A program made the translations under genes and the position numbers. From assembly GCA_965200355.1 (NCBI GenBank), contig OZ241351.1, positions 1,302,001 to 1,366,000 on the forward strand: a DNA stretch of 64,000 nucleotides, read 5' to 3'. Source of the DNA: Bin18 sp965200355 (GTDB lineage: Bacteria; Desulfobacterota; Binatia; Bin18). How positions within the stretch are numbered: the first letter of the stretch is position 1; the number at the start of each line of letters is the position of its first letter. Shown here piece by piece: positions 52,492 to 61,081 of this stretch. Under the pieces are notes generated by a model. That model worked only from the letters and a program-made list of their open reading frames with translations, had not been told where the DNA came from and did not search any database.

Positions 52492-52998
52492 CTATTCCGT
52501 CAGACGAGACGGTCTCCCGTAGCGTCCGAACACGAACAGCCCGAGAATCTGGAGGGCGTGAATGAGGACCATCAGGCCCATGAGGAGCATGACAAAATCG
52601 GACAGGCTGGCGTAGTGCAGATAGAGCCGTGCCTCAAAACCGGCCACCCCGACCAGGCCGAGGGTCGTAGGGAGGTTTTTGGCCCGCCCCAGAAAGAGAC
52701 TGAGCCCCAGGAGGATGAGACAGTCGAAAAAGGGGCTGCCCAGCCAGAAAAAGGCGCTGAAATTGCCGGTATGCAGGCTGCCGTCAAGCGCGATAAAGCT
52801 CGGAATTGCCAAAAAGAACAGGGCGAAGCCGGCCACGATAATATAGGCGGCTATCATGCGGACCGTCCGCTCTATCATCCGGGCGGCTTTCTCGGGGTCG
52901 CCGAGTTCTTCGGTCGATATGCCGGCCAGCAGCCGCAGGAGTTTTTCTCCCGTCGCGTTGACCGCCGGCGCGCTTTTCTGGTGGGGGTGCTCTGCCAT
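52492..52998 (-). CDS. Four-helix membrane protein upstream of the symporter
   Basis: 168 residues with about four membrane segments (AAYIIVAGFALFFLAIPSFI, FWLGSPFFDCLILLGLSLFL, LPTTLGLVGVAGFEARL and SDFVMLLMGLMVLIHALQIL) and a charged N-terminus. No family recognised. It ends seven bases before the symporter fusion starts, so it is probably co-transcribed and may partner it. Confidence 0.65.
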   Translation of the reverse strand: MAEHPHQKSAPAVNATGEKLLRLLAGISTEELGDPEKAARMIERTVRMIAAYIIVAGFALFFLAIPSFIALDGSLHTGNFSAFFWLGSPFFDCLILLGLSLFLGRAKNLPTTLGLVGVAGFEARLYLHYASLSDFVMLLMGLMVLIHALQILGLFVFGRYGRPSRLTE

Positions 52999-53187
52999 AA
53001 TAATAGGCTGGACAAAGAATATGCTGGCAACCTTACGCGCTGTTGCGTCTCAAGGCAAATGCCGCCGCGTCACCGCTCCGCCCTTTCATCCTGGTCCGGG
53101 ACCCGTCACAATACTGAGGCAGCGTGCCCTCCCACAGATATGAGAAGGCTGGGTACGTTGACGCATTCCACACAGGAGGCGCATGAT

Positions 53188-53598
53188 ATGACCCGACGGA
53201 AGCCTGAAAAATATCTGCTCTGGCTTGCCCTGAGCCTGATCATGGTCGGACTGACGTTTTCGTCACCTCCGCAGGCCCAAGACGGCCCCTCTGCCATCCC
53301 GGAAGGCAGTGGCAGCATTATCCAGCCAGTCTCGTGGCAATTGACCAGTCAAGACGCTCCGAACTTGGCGGAGCAGGTCCGCACGGTCGTCCAGCAATTC
53401 GAGGGCGCTATCCTGGTTAAGGATGAGGACGGGCTGTTCGTGCTTTCTCTGCCCTCAGCAAAACTGACCGCCCTGCATCAGAAGCTCTCTCCGCTTGGCC
53501 GGCTGACGAGGCCGGAAGCCACTGACGCCTCCCAGGCCCCCACCATCCTGCTGCGACTCAGGCTCGGCTCCTCCTCTGAGGAAGCAGCCGGGGGGTGA
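53188..53598 (+). CDS. Secreted hypothetical protein
   Basis: 136 residues. ATG 53188 follows CAGGAGGCG and opens a signal peptide (YLLWLALSLIMVGLTFSSPP). The mature part (SWQLTSQDAPNLAEQVRTVV, FVLSLPSAKLTALHQKL, GRLTRPEA) resembles an alpha/beta periplasmic domain of the DUF4349 or zinc-resistance type only superficially. I cannot name a family. It is not linked to neighbours by overlap. Confidence 0.6.
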   Translation: MTRRKPEKYLLWLALSLIMVGLTFSSPPQAQDGPSAIPEGSGSIIQPVSWQLTSQDAPNLAEQVRTVVQQFEGAILVKDEDGLFVLSLPSAKLTALHQKLSPLGRLTRPEATDASQAPTILLRLRLGSSSEEAAGG

Positions 53599-53707
53599 GG
53601 GCGCGGAGGTCTCACAGCCTCACCGCCCTTATCGTTGTCAGGGGCAATGGACACAGCAACGCTGTCGTGGCTATACTCGCGGCACGTTTCCAAACGAGGA
53701 GTATACT

Positions 53708-55153
53708 ATGAGCCTGCGCACCCCAGCACAATACAAAGAGAGTCTGAGAGACGGCCGGGAAGTCTATTATCGCGGCGAAAAGGTCGAAGATGTCACCACC
53801 CACCCGGTCATCGGCAAGGCGGTCCAGCACGCCTGCATCGACTATCAGATGGCCGAAGACCCGCGCTACCGCGACTTGGCGGTTGTCACCGACCCGCAGA
53901 CCGGCCAGGAATACTCCCGCTATTATCATCTGCCCCAGAATGCCGAAGACCTGCTCCAGCGCAGCCGTCTGATTGAGGCCAGTACCCGCGAGGGGGCGAC
54001 GCTGGTCGTGCTGATTAAAGAAATCGGCACGGACGCCCTCCTGGCCCTGCATATTGTTGCCGAAGAGATGGCCCAACATGGCGCGGACCACTATCGGGAG
54101 CGGGTCAGAAAATACTATGAGCTGTGCCGGGATAATGACTACGCGGTGGCCGTGGCCCAGAGCGATGTCAAAGGCGACCGCAGCCTGGGTCCGCAGGGCC
54201 AGGACCATCCAGATTATTATGTGCGCATTGTTGACCGCCGTGACGACGGCATTGTTGTCCGCGGCGCCAAAATTCATACCTCGGTCTCCACCAATACGGA
54301 CGAAATCATTGTCCTGCCGACCCGGGCCATGCGTGCCGACGACGAGGACTACGCCGTGGCCTTCGCCATCCCGGCGGCCACCAGCGGGGTGAAACTCCTG
54401 GCCAGCTCCTATGGCGGTTTCCAGAGAAACGACTTCGAGTATCCGATCAGTGCCAAACACAAGATGATGGAGACGCTGACCGTCTTCGATGACGTATTTG
54501 TGCCCTGGGAGCGGGTCTTCCTGGCTGGTGAGGTGGCCGCGGCCGGTTTGATGGCGCTGACTTTCGTGAAGTTCCACCGCTTCACCGCGGTGTCGTACAA
54601 GCTGCCGCTCCTGGAACTCCTGGCCGGCGCCTCTCAGGCCATTGCCGAATACAACGGCATTGAGCGGGCCGGCCATATCCGTGAGAAGCTGACCAAGCTG
54701 GCCAGCTATCATGCCACCGTTCAGGGGCTGATTCTGGCCGCGGCCCAGCAACACACGGTTGTCCCGCCGGGTATCGCCGTGCCCAACACGCTGATGACCA
54801 ATGTGGCCAAATACCAGTTTGCCTCCAATTACCATCAGGCCGTCCAGATGGTGCAGGATGTGAGCGGCGGCCTGCTCGTGACCGGGCCGAGCATGGAGGA
54901 CTGGCGTAGCGAAGCCACCGGCCCCTACGTCCAGAAATATCTGGGCGGCAAGAAAGGCACCTCAACCGAGCACCGGCTGCGGCTGATGAATCTGATTTCC
55001 GACCTGACCGCCGGGGACTTTGGCGGCTACCAGGAAGTGTTGGCCGTCCACGCCGAGGGCTCCCTCGAAGCCGAAAAGCTCCAGACCTATCGTGAGTACG
55101 ATTTTACGGCCGCGGCGGAGTACGCCCGCGAGTTGGCGGGGATTGCCAAATAG
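53708..55153 (+). CDS. 4-hydroxyphenylacetate 3-hydroxylase (HpaB)-family flavoprotein
   Basis: 481-residue acyl-CoA dehydrogenase-fold protein of the HpaB/4-hydroxybutyryl-CoA dehydratase family. Landmarks are REVYYRGEKVEDVTTHPV, VRGAKIHTSVSTNTDEIIVL and MMETLTVFDDVFVPWERVFL. Dehydratases bind [4Fe-4S] with Cys and His; here the region KFHRFTAVSYKLP keeps His but has Ser where the last Cys is expected, and the earlier Cys pair is absent (IEASTREGA). It is therefore more likely a monooxygenase-type member that uses reduced FADH2. No reductase gene (HpaC-like) is next to it. Confidence 0.88.
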   Translation: MSLRTPAQYKESLRDGREVYYRGEKVEDVTTHPVIGKAVQHACIDYQMAEDPRYRDLAVVTDPQTGQEYSRYYHLPQNAEDLLQRSRLIEASTREGATLVVLIKEIGTDALLALHIVAEEMAQHGADHYRERVRKYYELCRDNDYAVAVAQSDVKGDRSLGPQGQDHPDYYVRIVDRRDDGIVVRGAKIHTSVSTNTDEIIVLPTRAMRADDEDYAVAFAIPAATSGVKLLASSYGGFQRNDFEYPISAKHKMMETLTVFDDVFVPWERVFLAGEVAAAGLMALTFVKFHRFTAVSYKLPLLELLAGASQAIAEYNGIERAGHIREKLTKLASYHATVQGLILAAAQQHTVVPPGIAVPNTLMTNVAKYQFASNYHQAVQMVQDVSGGLLVTGPSMEDWRSEATGPYVQKYLGGKKGTSTEHRLRLMNLISDLTAGDFGGYQEVLAVHAEGSLEAEKLQTYREYDFTAAAEYARELAGIAK

Positions 55154-55417
55154 TTACCGACCCCGGTTGATGAGTTGTTGATACTCGTCGTGGCGTCCGA
55201 CCCAGAACCACACAATGTCAGAGCCGTTTTCTACGGCAAGGACGCGGTGATGAAGACCCACTCGGGCGGACCAGAATCGGCCGCCCTTCTTGAAGTGGAG
55301 AGAGGGATGGTAGGGGTCCTGCCGAAGCAGCCGGAAGTTTTCATCGGCCAGCTTCCGTGTTTCGGCTGGAAGCTCGTTGTAGAGCGACCGGAACTTGCGG
55401 GTGACGCGATGTCTCAC
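55154..55417 (-). CDS. RelE/ParE-like toxin
   Basis: 87 residues with the RelE-fold pattern: MRHRVTRKFRSLYNELPAET at the N-terminus, then RLLRQDPYHPSLHFKKGGRF, WSARVGLHHRVLAVENGSDI and VWFWVGRHDEYQQL at the C-terminus. It probably cleaves mRNA or inhibits gyrase. It overlaps the antitoxin gene upstream by four bases (ATGA), so the pair is translationally coupled. Confidence 0.8.
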   Translation of the reverse strand: MRHRVTRKFRSLYNELPAETRKLADENFRLLRQDPYHPSLHFKKGGRFWSARVGLHHRVLAVENGSDIVWFWVGRHDEYQQLINRGR

Positions 55418-55614
55418 AGGTCGCTACACTGGCCCTCGCGCAGGGCCTGCAAGGCTTCCTCCGCCAATGCGTCGAGTCGCCCGGTGGCAACATCATGCTC
55501 AAACTCACGATCCCATATTTCGGCATCGAACTCCGCAAACCAAGCGCGGAAGGCGACGAGTTGTTTGGCCGACAATTGGCTCACGGCTGTCTGGATATCT
55601 TGCAGCGTGTCCAT
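55414..55614 (-). CDS. Antitoxin of the RelE/ParE-like pair
   Basis: 66-residue acidic protein (IQTAVSQLSAKQLVAFRAWF, FDAEIWDREFEHDVATGRLD). Its helical N-terminus and acidic C-terminus fit an antitoxin that wraps its toxin. It starts at 55614 and its stop overlaps the toxin start, the usual order with the antitoxin first. Which antitoxin family it belongs to is not clear to me. Confidence 0.75.
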   Translation of the reverse strand: MDTLQDIQTAVSQLSAKQLVAFRAWFAEFDAEIWDREFEHDVATGRLDALAEEALQALREGQCSDL

Positions 55615-55693
55615 GTCTGAAGGCTATCCTTGCCGTCTGCTGATGACAAGGCACGTCAAGAGAGGATGAGGGGTCAGGGTTTGGACTTTCGCC

Positions 55694-56086
55694 TTAATCC
55701 TTCTGGCCGAATGTCTGTTCATAGCGCGCCTTGAATGTTGCAAACAGGCTGAGTTCCTGCGCGGTATACGTGCGGTAGGTCTGACTGGGGTGTGGAAAAT
55801 AAAAGCGCAAGACGGCCTTCCCGTCTGCGTCATCAAGGCTGACAAACACGCTGACGGAATCGCCGTGCTCTGGCGCTTCGGCAAAGCGCACCTGGCTAAT
55901 GGTGTCGAGGTTGGCGTGAATATGCCAGCCGCTATACTCAACCGTTGCCCACGAGTCGGCAAACTCGACCTTCTGAACCTGCTCGTCCAGAAAAAGCTCA
56001 CTGACAACCCCGTCACGCCCGACCGTACAGACAAGCGAGGGCGTGCGCGCCAAGTCTTCGAGTAACTGTTTCACACCGGAAATCAT
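55694..56086 (-). CDS. HutX/ChuX-like heme-utilisation family protein
   Basis: 130 residues. WATVEYSGWHIHANLDTISQ and the following VRFAEAPEHGDSVSVFVSLD then KAVLRFYFPHPSQTYRTYT resemble the ChuX/HutX cytoplasmic heme-binding family, though the assignment is not certain. The start at 56086 overlaps the stop of a truncated toxin gene upstream by four bases (ATGA). It does not lie near any heme transporter. Confidence 0.5.
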   Translation of the reverse strand: MISGVKQLLEDLARTPSLVCTVGRDGVVSELFLDEQVQKVEFADSWATVEYSGWHIHANLDTISQVRFAEAPEHGDSVSVFVSLDDADGKAVLRFYFPHPSQTYRTYTAQELSLFATFKARYEQTFGQKD

Positions 56087-56256
56087 GCGTTCCTCTCGAT
56101 GGTCTTTTCCTCTCTTTCATAACGGTCTGACAGGAGTTTGAGAAGACGAGGAGAAACGCGAAAGTTCGTCTTCTGTAGACGCTCAATTGCCGAGGGAAAA
56201 AGACAGTTAATGAGATAGAGATAGCAGATAGGGGATGTGTTGGAGATGGTAATCAC
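56083..56256 (-). pseudogene. Internally deleted DUF3368-type (PIN-like) toxin
   Basis: 57 codons from GTG 56256 directly after the UPF0175 antitoxin. The first 17 residues (ITISNTSPICYLYLIN) match the N-terminus of the DUF3368 PIN-like proteins usually paired with UPF0175 (NTSPILYL-like), and the last part (TNFRVSPRLLKLLSD) matches their C-terminus (GFRLSPRL-like). About 100 residues between, with most catalytic acids, are missing, but the frame is intact. I read it as a toxin gene shortened by in-frame deletion. Confidence 0.65.
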
Positions 56257-56519
56257 GGCTGGATAACTGCACGGAGCGTTTCAATATCTCCTGCTACGTC
56301 TTCTTCAGTATAGTCCAGATAGGCACGTGCTTGCTTGAGCAGGCTGTCAACCTCCCAACGTGAAGAGAGACACAGCATTTTCTGCACCTGCGCTTCGGTC
56401 AAGACTCCTGCTCGATACGCCTCGATTGCGACTACTTCGAGAGTCCGTTGAGAGAGATTGCCCCAATTTTGTGTGAGATGGAGGGCGATATCTTCCGGGA
56501 GTTCAATGACAACATTCAT
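56253..56519 (-). CDS. UPF0175-family antitoxin
   Basis: 88 residues (start at 56519; 56528 also possible). MNVVIELPEDIALHLTQNWG and VVAIEAYRAGVLTEAQVQKM then LCLSSRWEVDSLLKQARAYL are the UPF0175 signature; members act as antitoxins to DUF3368 PIN-like toxins. Its stop overlaps the start of the deleted toxin gene downstream (56256), so the operon structure is kept while the toxin is broken. Confidence 0.85.
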   Translation of the reverse strand: MNVVIELPEDIALHLTQNWGNLSQRTLEVVAIEAYRAGVLTEAQVQKMLCLSSRWEVDSLLKQARAYLDYTEEDVAGDIETLRAVIQP

Positions 56520-56592
56520 GCCCTGCACCCTACTCGAATATCTGCCTCCCTGTCCAGGCTGAACTCTTCAAAGGGAAAAGCATCGTCAACTC

Positions 56593-58422
56593 CTACTCCA
56601 CCGTCACGCTCTTGGCCAGGTTGCGCGGCTGGTCCACATCGGTCCCGCGATACACGGCCACATGATAGGCCAGGAGCTGGAGCGGAATGCTGAGCAGAAT
56701 CGGCATGACCAGGTGGTTGGTGGTCGGCACCTGGATAATCTCCCAGGCGATTTCTTCGAGCTCGGGCGAGGGCGCGTCGGTCAGGGCGATAATCCGGCCA
56801 CCGCGGGCCTCCACCTCCTTCATATTGCTGAGCGTTTTCTCGTACACCGGGCCTTTGGGCAGCAGGACGACAACCGGCATCTGATCGTCAATCAGGGCAA
56901 TCGGCCCGTGCTTCATCTCCCCGGCCGGATAGCCCTCGGCGTGAATATAGGACAGTTCTTTGAGCTTGAGCGCGCCCTCAAGCGCAATCGGGTAATTGAT
57001 ACCCCGTCCCAGATAGAAGAAATCGCTGGCATGGCCGTATTTTTTGGCGATCTTTTCAATCGCTTTGGCCTTGTGTAACGTCGTCTGGACGAAGGCCGGC
57101 AGGGCGACGATAGCTTCGATGAGTTGTCGGCTGCGGTCCTGGTCAAGGACGCCCCGCCGTTGTCCAAGGTGCAGGGCCAGCAGATACAGCGCGGTCAACT
57201 GGGTGGTAAACGCCTTGGTTGACGCCACGCTGATCTCGGGTCCGGCATGGGTATAGACCACCATGTCGGCTTTGCGCGCAATGGATGAATCAACGACATT
57301 GCAGATGGCCATCGTGCTGGCCCCCTTGTTTTTGCCCCCGGCGAGTGCGGCCAGGGTATCCGCGGTCTCGCCCGACTGAGAAACCACCAGCACCAGGCTG
57401 TCCGTATCGAGCGGCGTGGGGCGGTAGCGGAATTCACTGCCGTAATCGACCTCGGTCGGCAGTCCGGCCAGTTCCTCCAAAAGAAACTTCCCCACAAGAC
57501 AGGCGTGCCAGGCCGTGCCACACGCCACCAGGGTCGCCCGTTTCACCGTATCGAGCGTGGGGAGCCGGTCCGTAATCTCACCCAGCGCAATCTCGCTGGA
57601 TTCCTCCAGGATACGGCTGCGCATGGTATCGATAATGGCCTGAGGTTGTTCGTGGATTTCTTTGAGCAGGAAGTGTTTATAGCCGCCCTTCTGGGCCGTA
57701 ATCGGGTCCCAGCTAATATGGCGCGGCTCGCGCGCAATCGACCGGCCGGAGAAGTCCGAGAGCGAGACACCCCGACGATGCACCTCGGCCATCTCGCCGT
57801 CGTCGAGGAAGAGCACGCGGCGGGTGTAATCGAGCAGGGCGGGAATATCGGAGGCTACAAAGCTTTCTTCCTCCCCAAGTCCAATCACAATGGGCGTGGC
57901 GTTTTTGGCCGTCAGAAGCGTCCCCGGTTCACGCTCGCTCAGGGCAACCAGGGCGAACGAACCGGACAGCTGCCGCAGGGCGGCCCGGGTCGCTTCACGA
58001 AACCCGTGTCCTGCTTGCAGGTAGTGGTCAATCAGGTGAGCAATGATTTCGGTATCCGTCTCAGAGCTGAACACCCGCCCTTTGCCCCTGAGTTCGTGGC
58101 GCAGGTCAAGATAGTTCTCGATAATGCCGTTATGGATGACCACCACATCGCCGGCGCGGTGCGGGTGGGCGTTCTCCTCGGACGGCGGCCCGTGGGTCGC
58201 CCAGCGGGTGTGACCGATACCAATCGAGCCCGGCAGGGGGTCGGCCTGTAAGAGCTGGTCAAGCTGGCTGAGCTTGCCAACCGTCCGCCGGATGGCAATA
58301 TGGCCGTTGGTGAAGGCGGCGATGCCCGCGGAGTCGTAGCCGCGATACTCAAGCCGCTTGAGTCCCTGGAGGAGGAGCGACGCCGCTTCGCGCTGCCCAA
58401 CATAGCCCATAATGCCGCACAT
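56593..58422 (-). CDS. glmS: Glutamine--fructose-6-phosphate aminotransferase
   Basis: 609-residue GlmS, first step of UDP-GlcNAc synthesis. The glutaminase domain begins MCGIMGYVGQREAASLLLQG with catalytic Cys2, and has GIGHTRWATHGPP, HNGIIENY and SETDTEIIAHL. The two SIS isomerase domains follow (ACGTAWHACLVGKFLLEELA; VVSQSGETADTLAAL), and the C-terminus is RNLAKSVTVE. Length is normal. It lies 30 bases downstream of glmU on the same strand. Confidence 0.96.
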   Translation of the reverse strand: MCGIMGYVGQREAASLLLQGLKRLEYRGYDSAGIAAFTNGHIAIRRTVGKLSQLDQLLQADPLPGSIGIGHTRWATHGPPSEENAHPHRAGDVVVIHNGIIENYLDLRHELRGKGRVFSSETDTEIIAHLIDHYLQAGHGFREATRAALRQLSGSFALVALSEREPGTLLTAKNATPIVIGLGEEESFVASDIPALLDYTRRVLFLDDGEMAEVHRRGVSLSDFSGRSIAREPRHISWDPITAQKGGYKHFLLKEIHEQPQAIIDTMRSRILEESSEIALGEITDRLPTLDTVKRATLVACGTAWHACLVGKFLLEELAGLPTEVDYGSEFRYRPTPLDTDSLVLVVSQSGETADTLAALAGGKNKGASTMAICNVVDSSIARKADMVVYTHAGPEISVASTKAFTTQLTALYLLALHLGQRRGVLDQDRSRQLIEAIVALPAFVQTTLHKAKAIEKIAKKYGHASDFFYLGRGINYPIALEGALKLKELSYIHAEGYPAGEMKHGPIALIDDQMPVVVLLPKGPVYEKTLSNMKEVEARGGRIIALTDAPSPELEEIAWEIIQVPTTNHLVMPILLSIPLQLLAYHVAVYRGTDVDQPRNLAKSVTVE

Positions 58423-58452
58423 GGGAGCATCCTTCCCAACGACCCCCTGGAC

Positions 58453-59895
58453 TCAAGCGGCCTTCTTTTTTTCCTTGCGCCGTTTGGTGGCGGTCCAGCC
58501 GGCGCGGATTTCTTCCTGACGCCGATTAAAGACCAGGGCACCCGCCGGCACATCCTGCCGGACGGTAGTGGCGGTGGCAATATACGCATCGTCGTTGACC
58601 GTCAGTGGGGCTACCAGGGTCGTATCCGAACCGACCTGAACGCGGTCGCCAATCCTGGTCTTATGCTTGCGAAAGCCGTCATAGTTGCAGGTGATTGTAC
58701 CCGCACCGATATTGGCCTCGCGGCCGATTTCCGCGTCGCCGATATACGCCAGATGTTTGGCCTTGGTCCGTTCGCCAAGGGTGGATTTTTTCACCTCAAC
58801 GAAATTGCCAATCTCGGTCTGCGGGGCCAGCACCGCCCCGGCCCGGATATGGGAAAACGGCCCAGCCGAGGAGCCCGCGCTGAGTTGGCTGTCGCTCAGC
58901 ACAACCGAAAAATAGAGGCGGACCTCATCGCCGATGGTGCAGTTCTCAATATAGGCATTGCCGTCAATGCGACACCGGGAGCCGATAACGGTCCGGCCTT
59001 TGATATGGGTATTCGGACCAATGACCGTGTCCGGTCCGATAGTTGCCTCCTCACTCAGATAGACCGTCTGGGCGTCCTCAAAAGTGACGCCGGCGTCCAT
59101 CCACTGCCGGCGGAGTTGTTCCTGGCGGGTTGTTTCCATACGCGCAAGCTCCTGTCGAGAATTCACCCCTTCGACTTCCCGATAGTCAGGCGTGAAGACG
59201 GCCTGGACCGGCCGGCCGGCCTGAACTGCCGCGGCCACGATGTCGGTCAGATAGTATTCGCCCTGGGCATTGGTGGGTTGGAGCCGGTCGAGCGCAGCAA
59301 AGAGAAAGTCCGCCGCCACGCAGTATATCCCGGTGTTGATTTCCCGGACGCTCAACTCCTGGGCCGAAGCGTCGCGCGCCTCCACAATGCGGACCACTTG
59401 GCCGTCGGCGCGGCGCAGCACACGCCCGTACTGCGCGGGGTCGGTCGGCCGGGCAGTCAGGACCGACGGAGTTGCCCGCTGAGCGCTGTGCTCCGCCACA
59501 AAACGCGCTAGCGTCCGGGACGTGAGCAGGGGCACGTCGCCAGAGACAATGAGAATATCCCCCAGAAAACTGGCAAACTGCGCTTTGGCTGCACGGACCG
59601 CGTCCCCGGTCCCGCGCTGCTCTTTCTGCAAGACAAAGCGCACCCCGTCTGCTTGACACGCGGCTTGGACCGCGGCGGCCTGATGACCAACCACCACGAC
59701 CAAGCGGCTGGGGTGGAGGCGCTGGCAGGTCTGAACGACGCGCGTCAGGAGCGGTTTCCCGGCCAGATGATGCAGGACCTTGGCCCGCTCGGAGCGCATG
59801 CGCGTCCCCTTGCCGGCCGCCAGAATAATCACGCCCAGGGGCCGCTCCTGTTGGTGGGGTGTGTCCGCCACGTCCGCCCGCCTCTTTGCTGCCAC
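58453..59895 (-). CDS. glmU: Bifunctional UDP-GlcNAc pyrophosphorylase/GlcN-1-P acetyltransferase
   Basis: 480-residue GlmU. The pyrophosphorylase domain has VIILAAGKGTRMRSERAKVL and ILIVSGDVPLL; the C-terminal left-handed beta-helix acetyltransferase has TVIGPNTHIKGRTVIG, FVEVKKSTLGERTKAKHLAY and IGDAEIGREANIGAGTITCN. It supplies UDP-GlcNAc for peptidoglycan and LPS. About 20 N-terminal residues precede the core. It is followed closely by glmS, a functional pair, and preceded by the esterase gene. Confidence 0.95.
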   Translation of the reverse strand: MAAKRRADVADTPHQQERPLGVIILAAGKGTRMRSERAKVLHHLAGKPLLTRVVQTCQRLHPSRLVVVVGHQAAAVQAACQADGVRFVLQKEQRGTGDAVRAAKAQFASFLGDILIVSGDVPLLTSRTLARFVAEHSAQRATPSVLTARPTDPAQYGRVLRRADGQVVRIVEARDASAQELSVREINTGIYCVAADFLFAALDRLQPTNAQGEYYLTDIVAAAVQAGRPVQAVFTPDYREVEGVNSRQELARMETTRQEQLRRQWMDAGVTFEDAQTVYLSEEATIGPDTVIGPNTHIKGRTVIGSRCRIDGNAYIENCTIGDEVRLYFSVVLSDSQLSAGSSAGPFSHIRAGAVLAPQTEIGNFVEVKKSTLGERTKAKHLAYIGDAEIGREANIGAGTITCNYDGFRKHKTRIGDRVQVGSDTTLVAPLTVNDDAYIATATTVRQDVPAGALVFNRRQEEIRAGWTATKRRKEKKKAA

Positions 59896-60995
59896 TAGCT
59901 ACTAGCTACTCTTCGGTCCGGGAGTTGTTCAAACCAGGGCAGCACCAGAGTTTCATTGATGGAATACGTATAGGCGTGCCCCCAGTCGGGCAACTCGGTG
60001 TAGCGGACCTGGGTAAAGCCCTGACCCTCTAAAAACTTGCGGGACATGCGGGCTGAGGAGACCGGAAAAATAAAATCTTTTGCCCCGTGAACAATAAAGA
60101 TGGGCAGGGCGGTGGCTTGCTTATAATCCAGCCAGGGCGGCAACACCCCGGCAATGGGAGCGATACCCACAAAGAGCTTGGGGCAGCTGATACCAAGGGC
60201 GTATGAAAACGTCCCGCCATCAGACAGACCGCTGACCAGAATCCGGCTCGTATTCACCGCGTATTCATCCATGACCGTTTCAAGCATGGACAGAATGGAG
60301 CGCACATCAAGGCCGGGCTGCTGAATGGACCAAGTCTGGCCCAGGGATTTCGGCGAGAGCAGGATCAAGCCGCGACTCTTGGCCGTCCTGAGCCAGGTCA
60401 GCAGATAATCATCGCCCCGCCCGTGGCCGCCGTGGAGGGTGATGACCAGGGGCCAGCGTCTGCCGGGGGTATAGTTTTCGGGAACGTATACGGAATACTC
60501 AGCGTGTTTACTCGTCTGCTTGCGGTGCAGCACGCCGGTCTGGGCGGTGTTGTCCTTGGCCGGGGTTTCAAGCTCGGTCTGACGCGGGAAATCATCCGCC
60601 AAAAACCAGTACGGCTGAAGCGGCGGCAGCGCGGCGCGCAGACGGTACAAAAGATATTTGCCCAGCGAGAACGCCCGCCGGCTCTGCATATAGGCGACAA
60701 TAAAATTATGCGCCGAACCGGTCCGAAAGGACGTATAGGCGTCTTCCAGGTGGGCAAGCGCTTCCAGCCAGTCTGTATGAAAGGCGGTCCGGTCTGAGGG
60801 GACTGCCAGACCCTCGTTGTGCGTATTGAGGGTCGTGAACAGGTCGCCCACTTCTTCGACGAGTTCGGCCTGATGCTGAGGGATTTTTGCCAGGTGGATC
60901 TGCTCCTGGAGCGCCTCAAAAGTGCGCAGGAAGCCCAGAATCTGCTCGGCTTGGCGGGTTGTTGTCCGCTGATAGTGGTCCGTAGCGCTTTCCAT
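59895..60995 (-). CDS. Alpha/beta-hydrolase (esterase/PHB depolymerase-like)
   Basis: 366 residues. The C-terminal half is an alpha/beta hydrolase: VPENYTPGRRWPLVITLHGG, nucleophile Ser in LVSGLSDGGTFSYAL, FIVHGAKDFIFPVSSARMSR with the acid, and His in PDWGHAYTYSINETL. It resembles the predicted peptidase/PHB depolymerase-type esterases. The N-terminal half is helical (QILGFLRTFEALQEQIHLAK). The start at 60995 follows GGGAGGC; the frame is open upstream but not family-like. Its last base overlaps the glmU start. Confidence 0.8.
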   Translation of the reverse strand: MESATDHYQRTTTRQAEQILGFLRTFEALQEQIHLAKIPQHQAELVEEVGDLFTTLNTHNEGLAVPSDRTAFHTDWLEALAHLEDAYTSFRTGSAHNFIVAYMQSRRAFSLGKYLLYRLRAALPPLQPYWFLADDFPRQTELETPAKDNTAQTGVLHRKQTSKHAEYSVYVPENYTPGRRWPLVITLHGGHGRGDDYLLTWLRTAKSRGLILLSPKSLGQTWSIQQPGLDVRSILSMLETVMDEYAVNTSRILVSGLSDGGTFSYALGISCPKLFVGIAPIAGVLPPWLDYKQATALPIFIVHGAKDFIFPVSSARMSRKFLEGQGFTQVRYTELPDWGHAYTYSINETLVLPWFEQLPDRRVASS

Positions 60996-61081
60996 AGTCT
61001 GCCTCCCTGTGGTCTGCGAGGCTAACAGTTTGGCTTTCACCGTTGCAAGGGGGAAGGCCGTGTGACAAGCTGGGAGCGGGT

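Noticed and set aside
53612..54835. 407-residue minus-strand frame
   Set aside because: Antisense to the HpaB-family gene, which has clear family motifs; the antisense product has none.
58300..59511. 403-residue plus-strand frame
   Set aside because: Antisense to glmU and glmS, with no recognisable motif.
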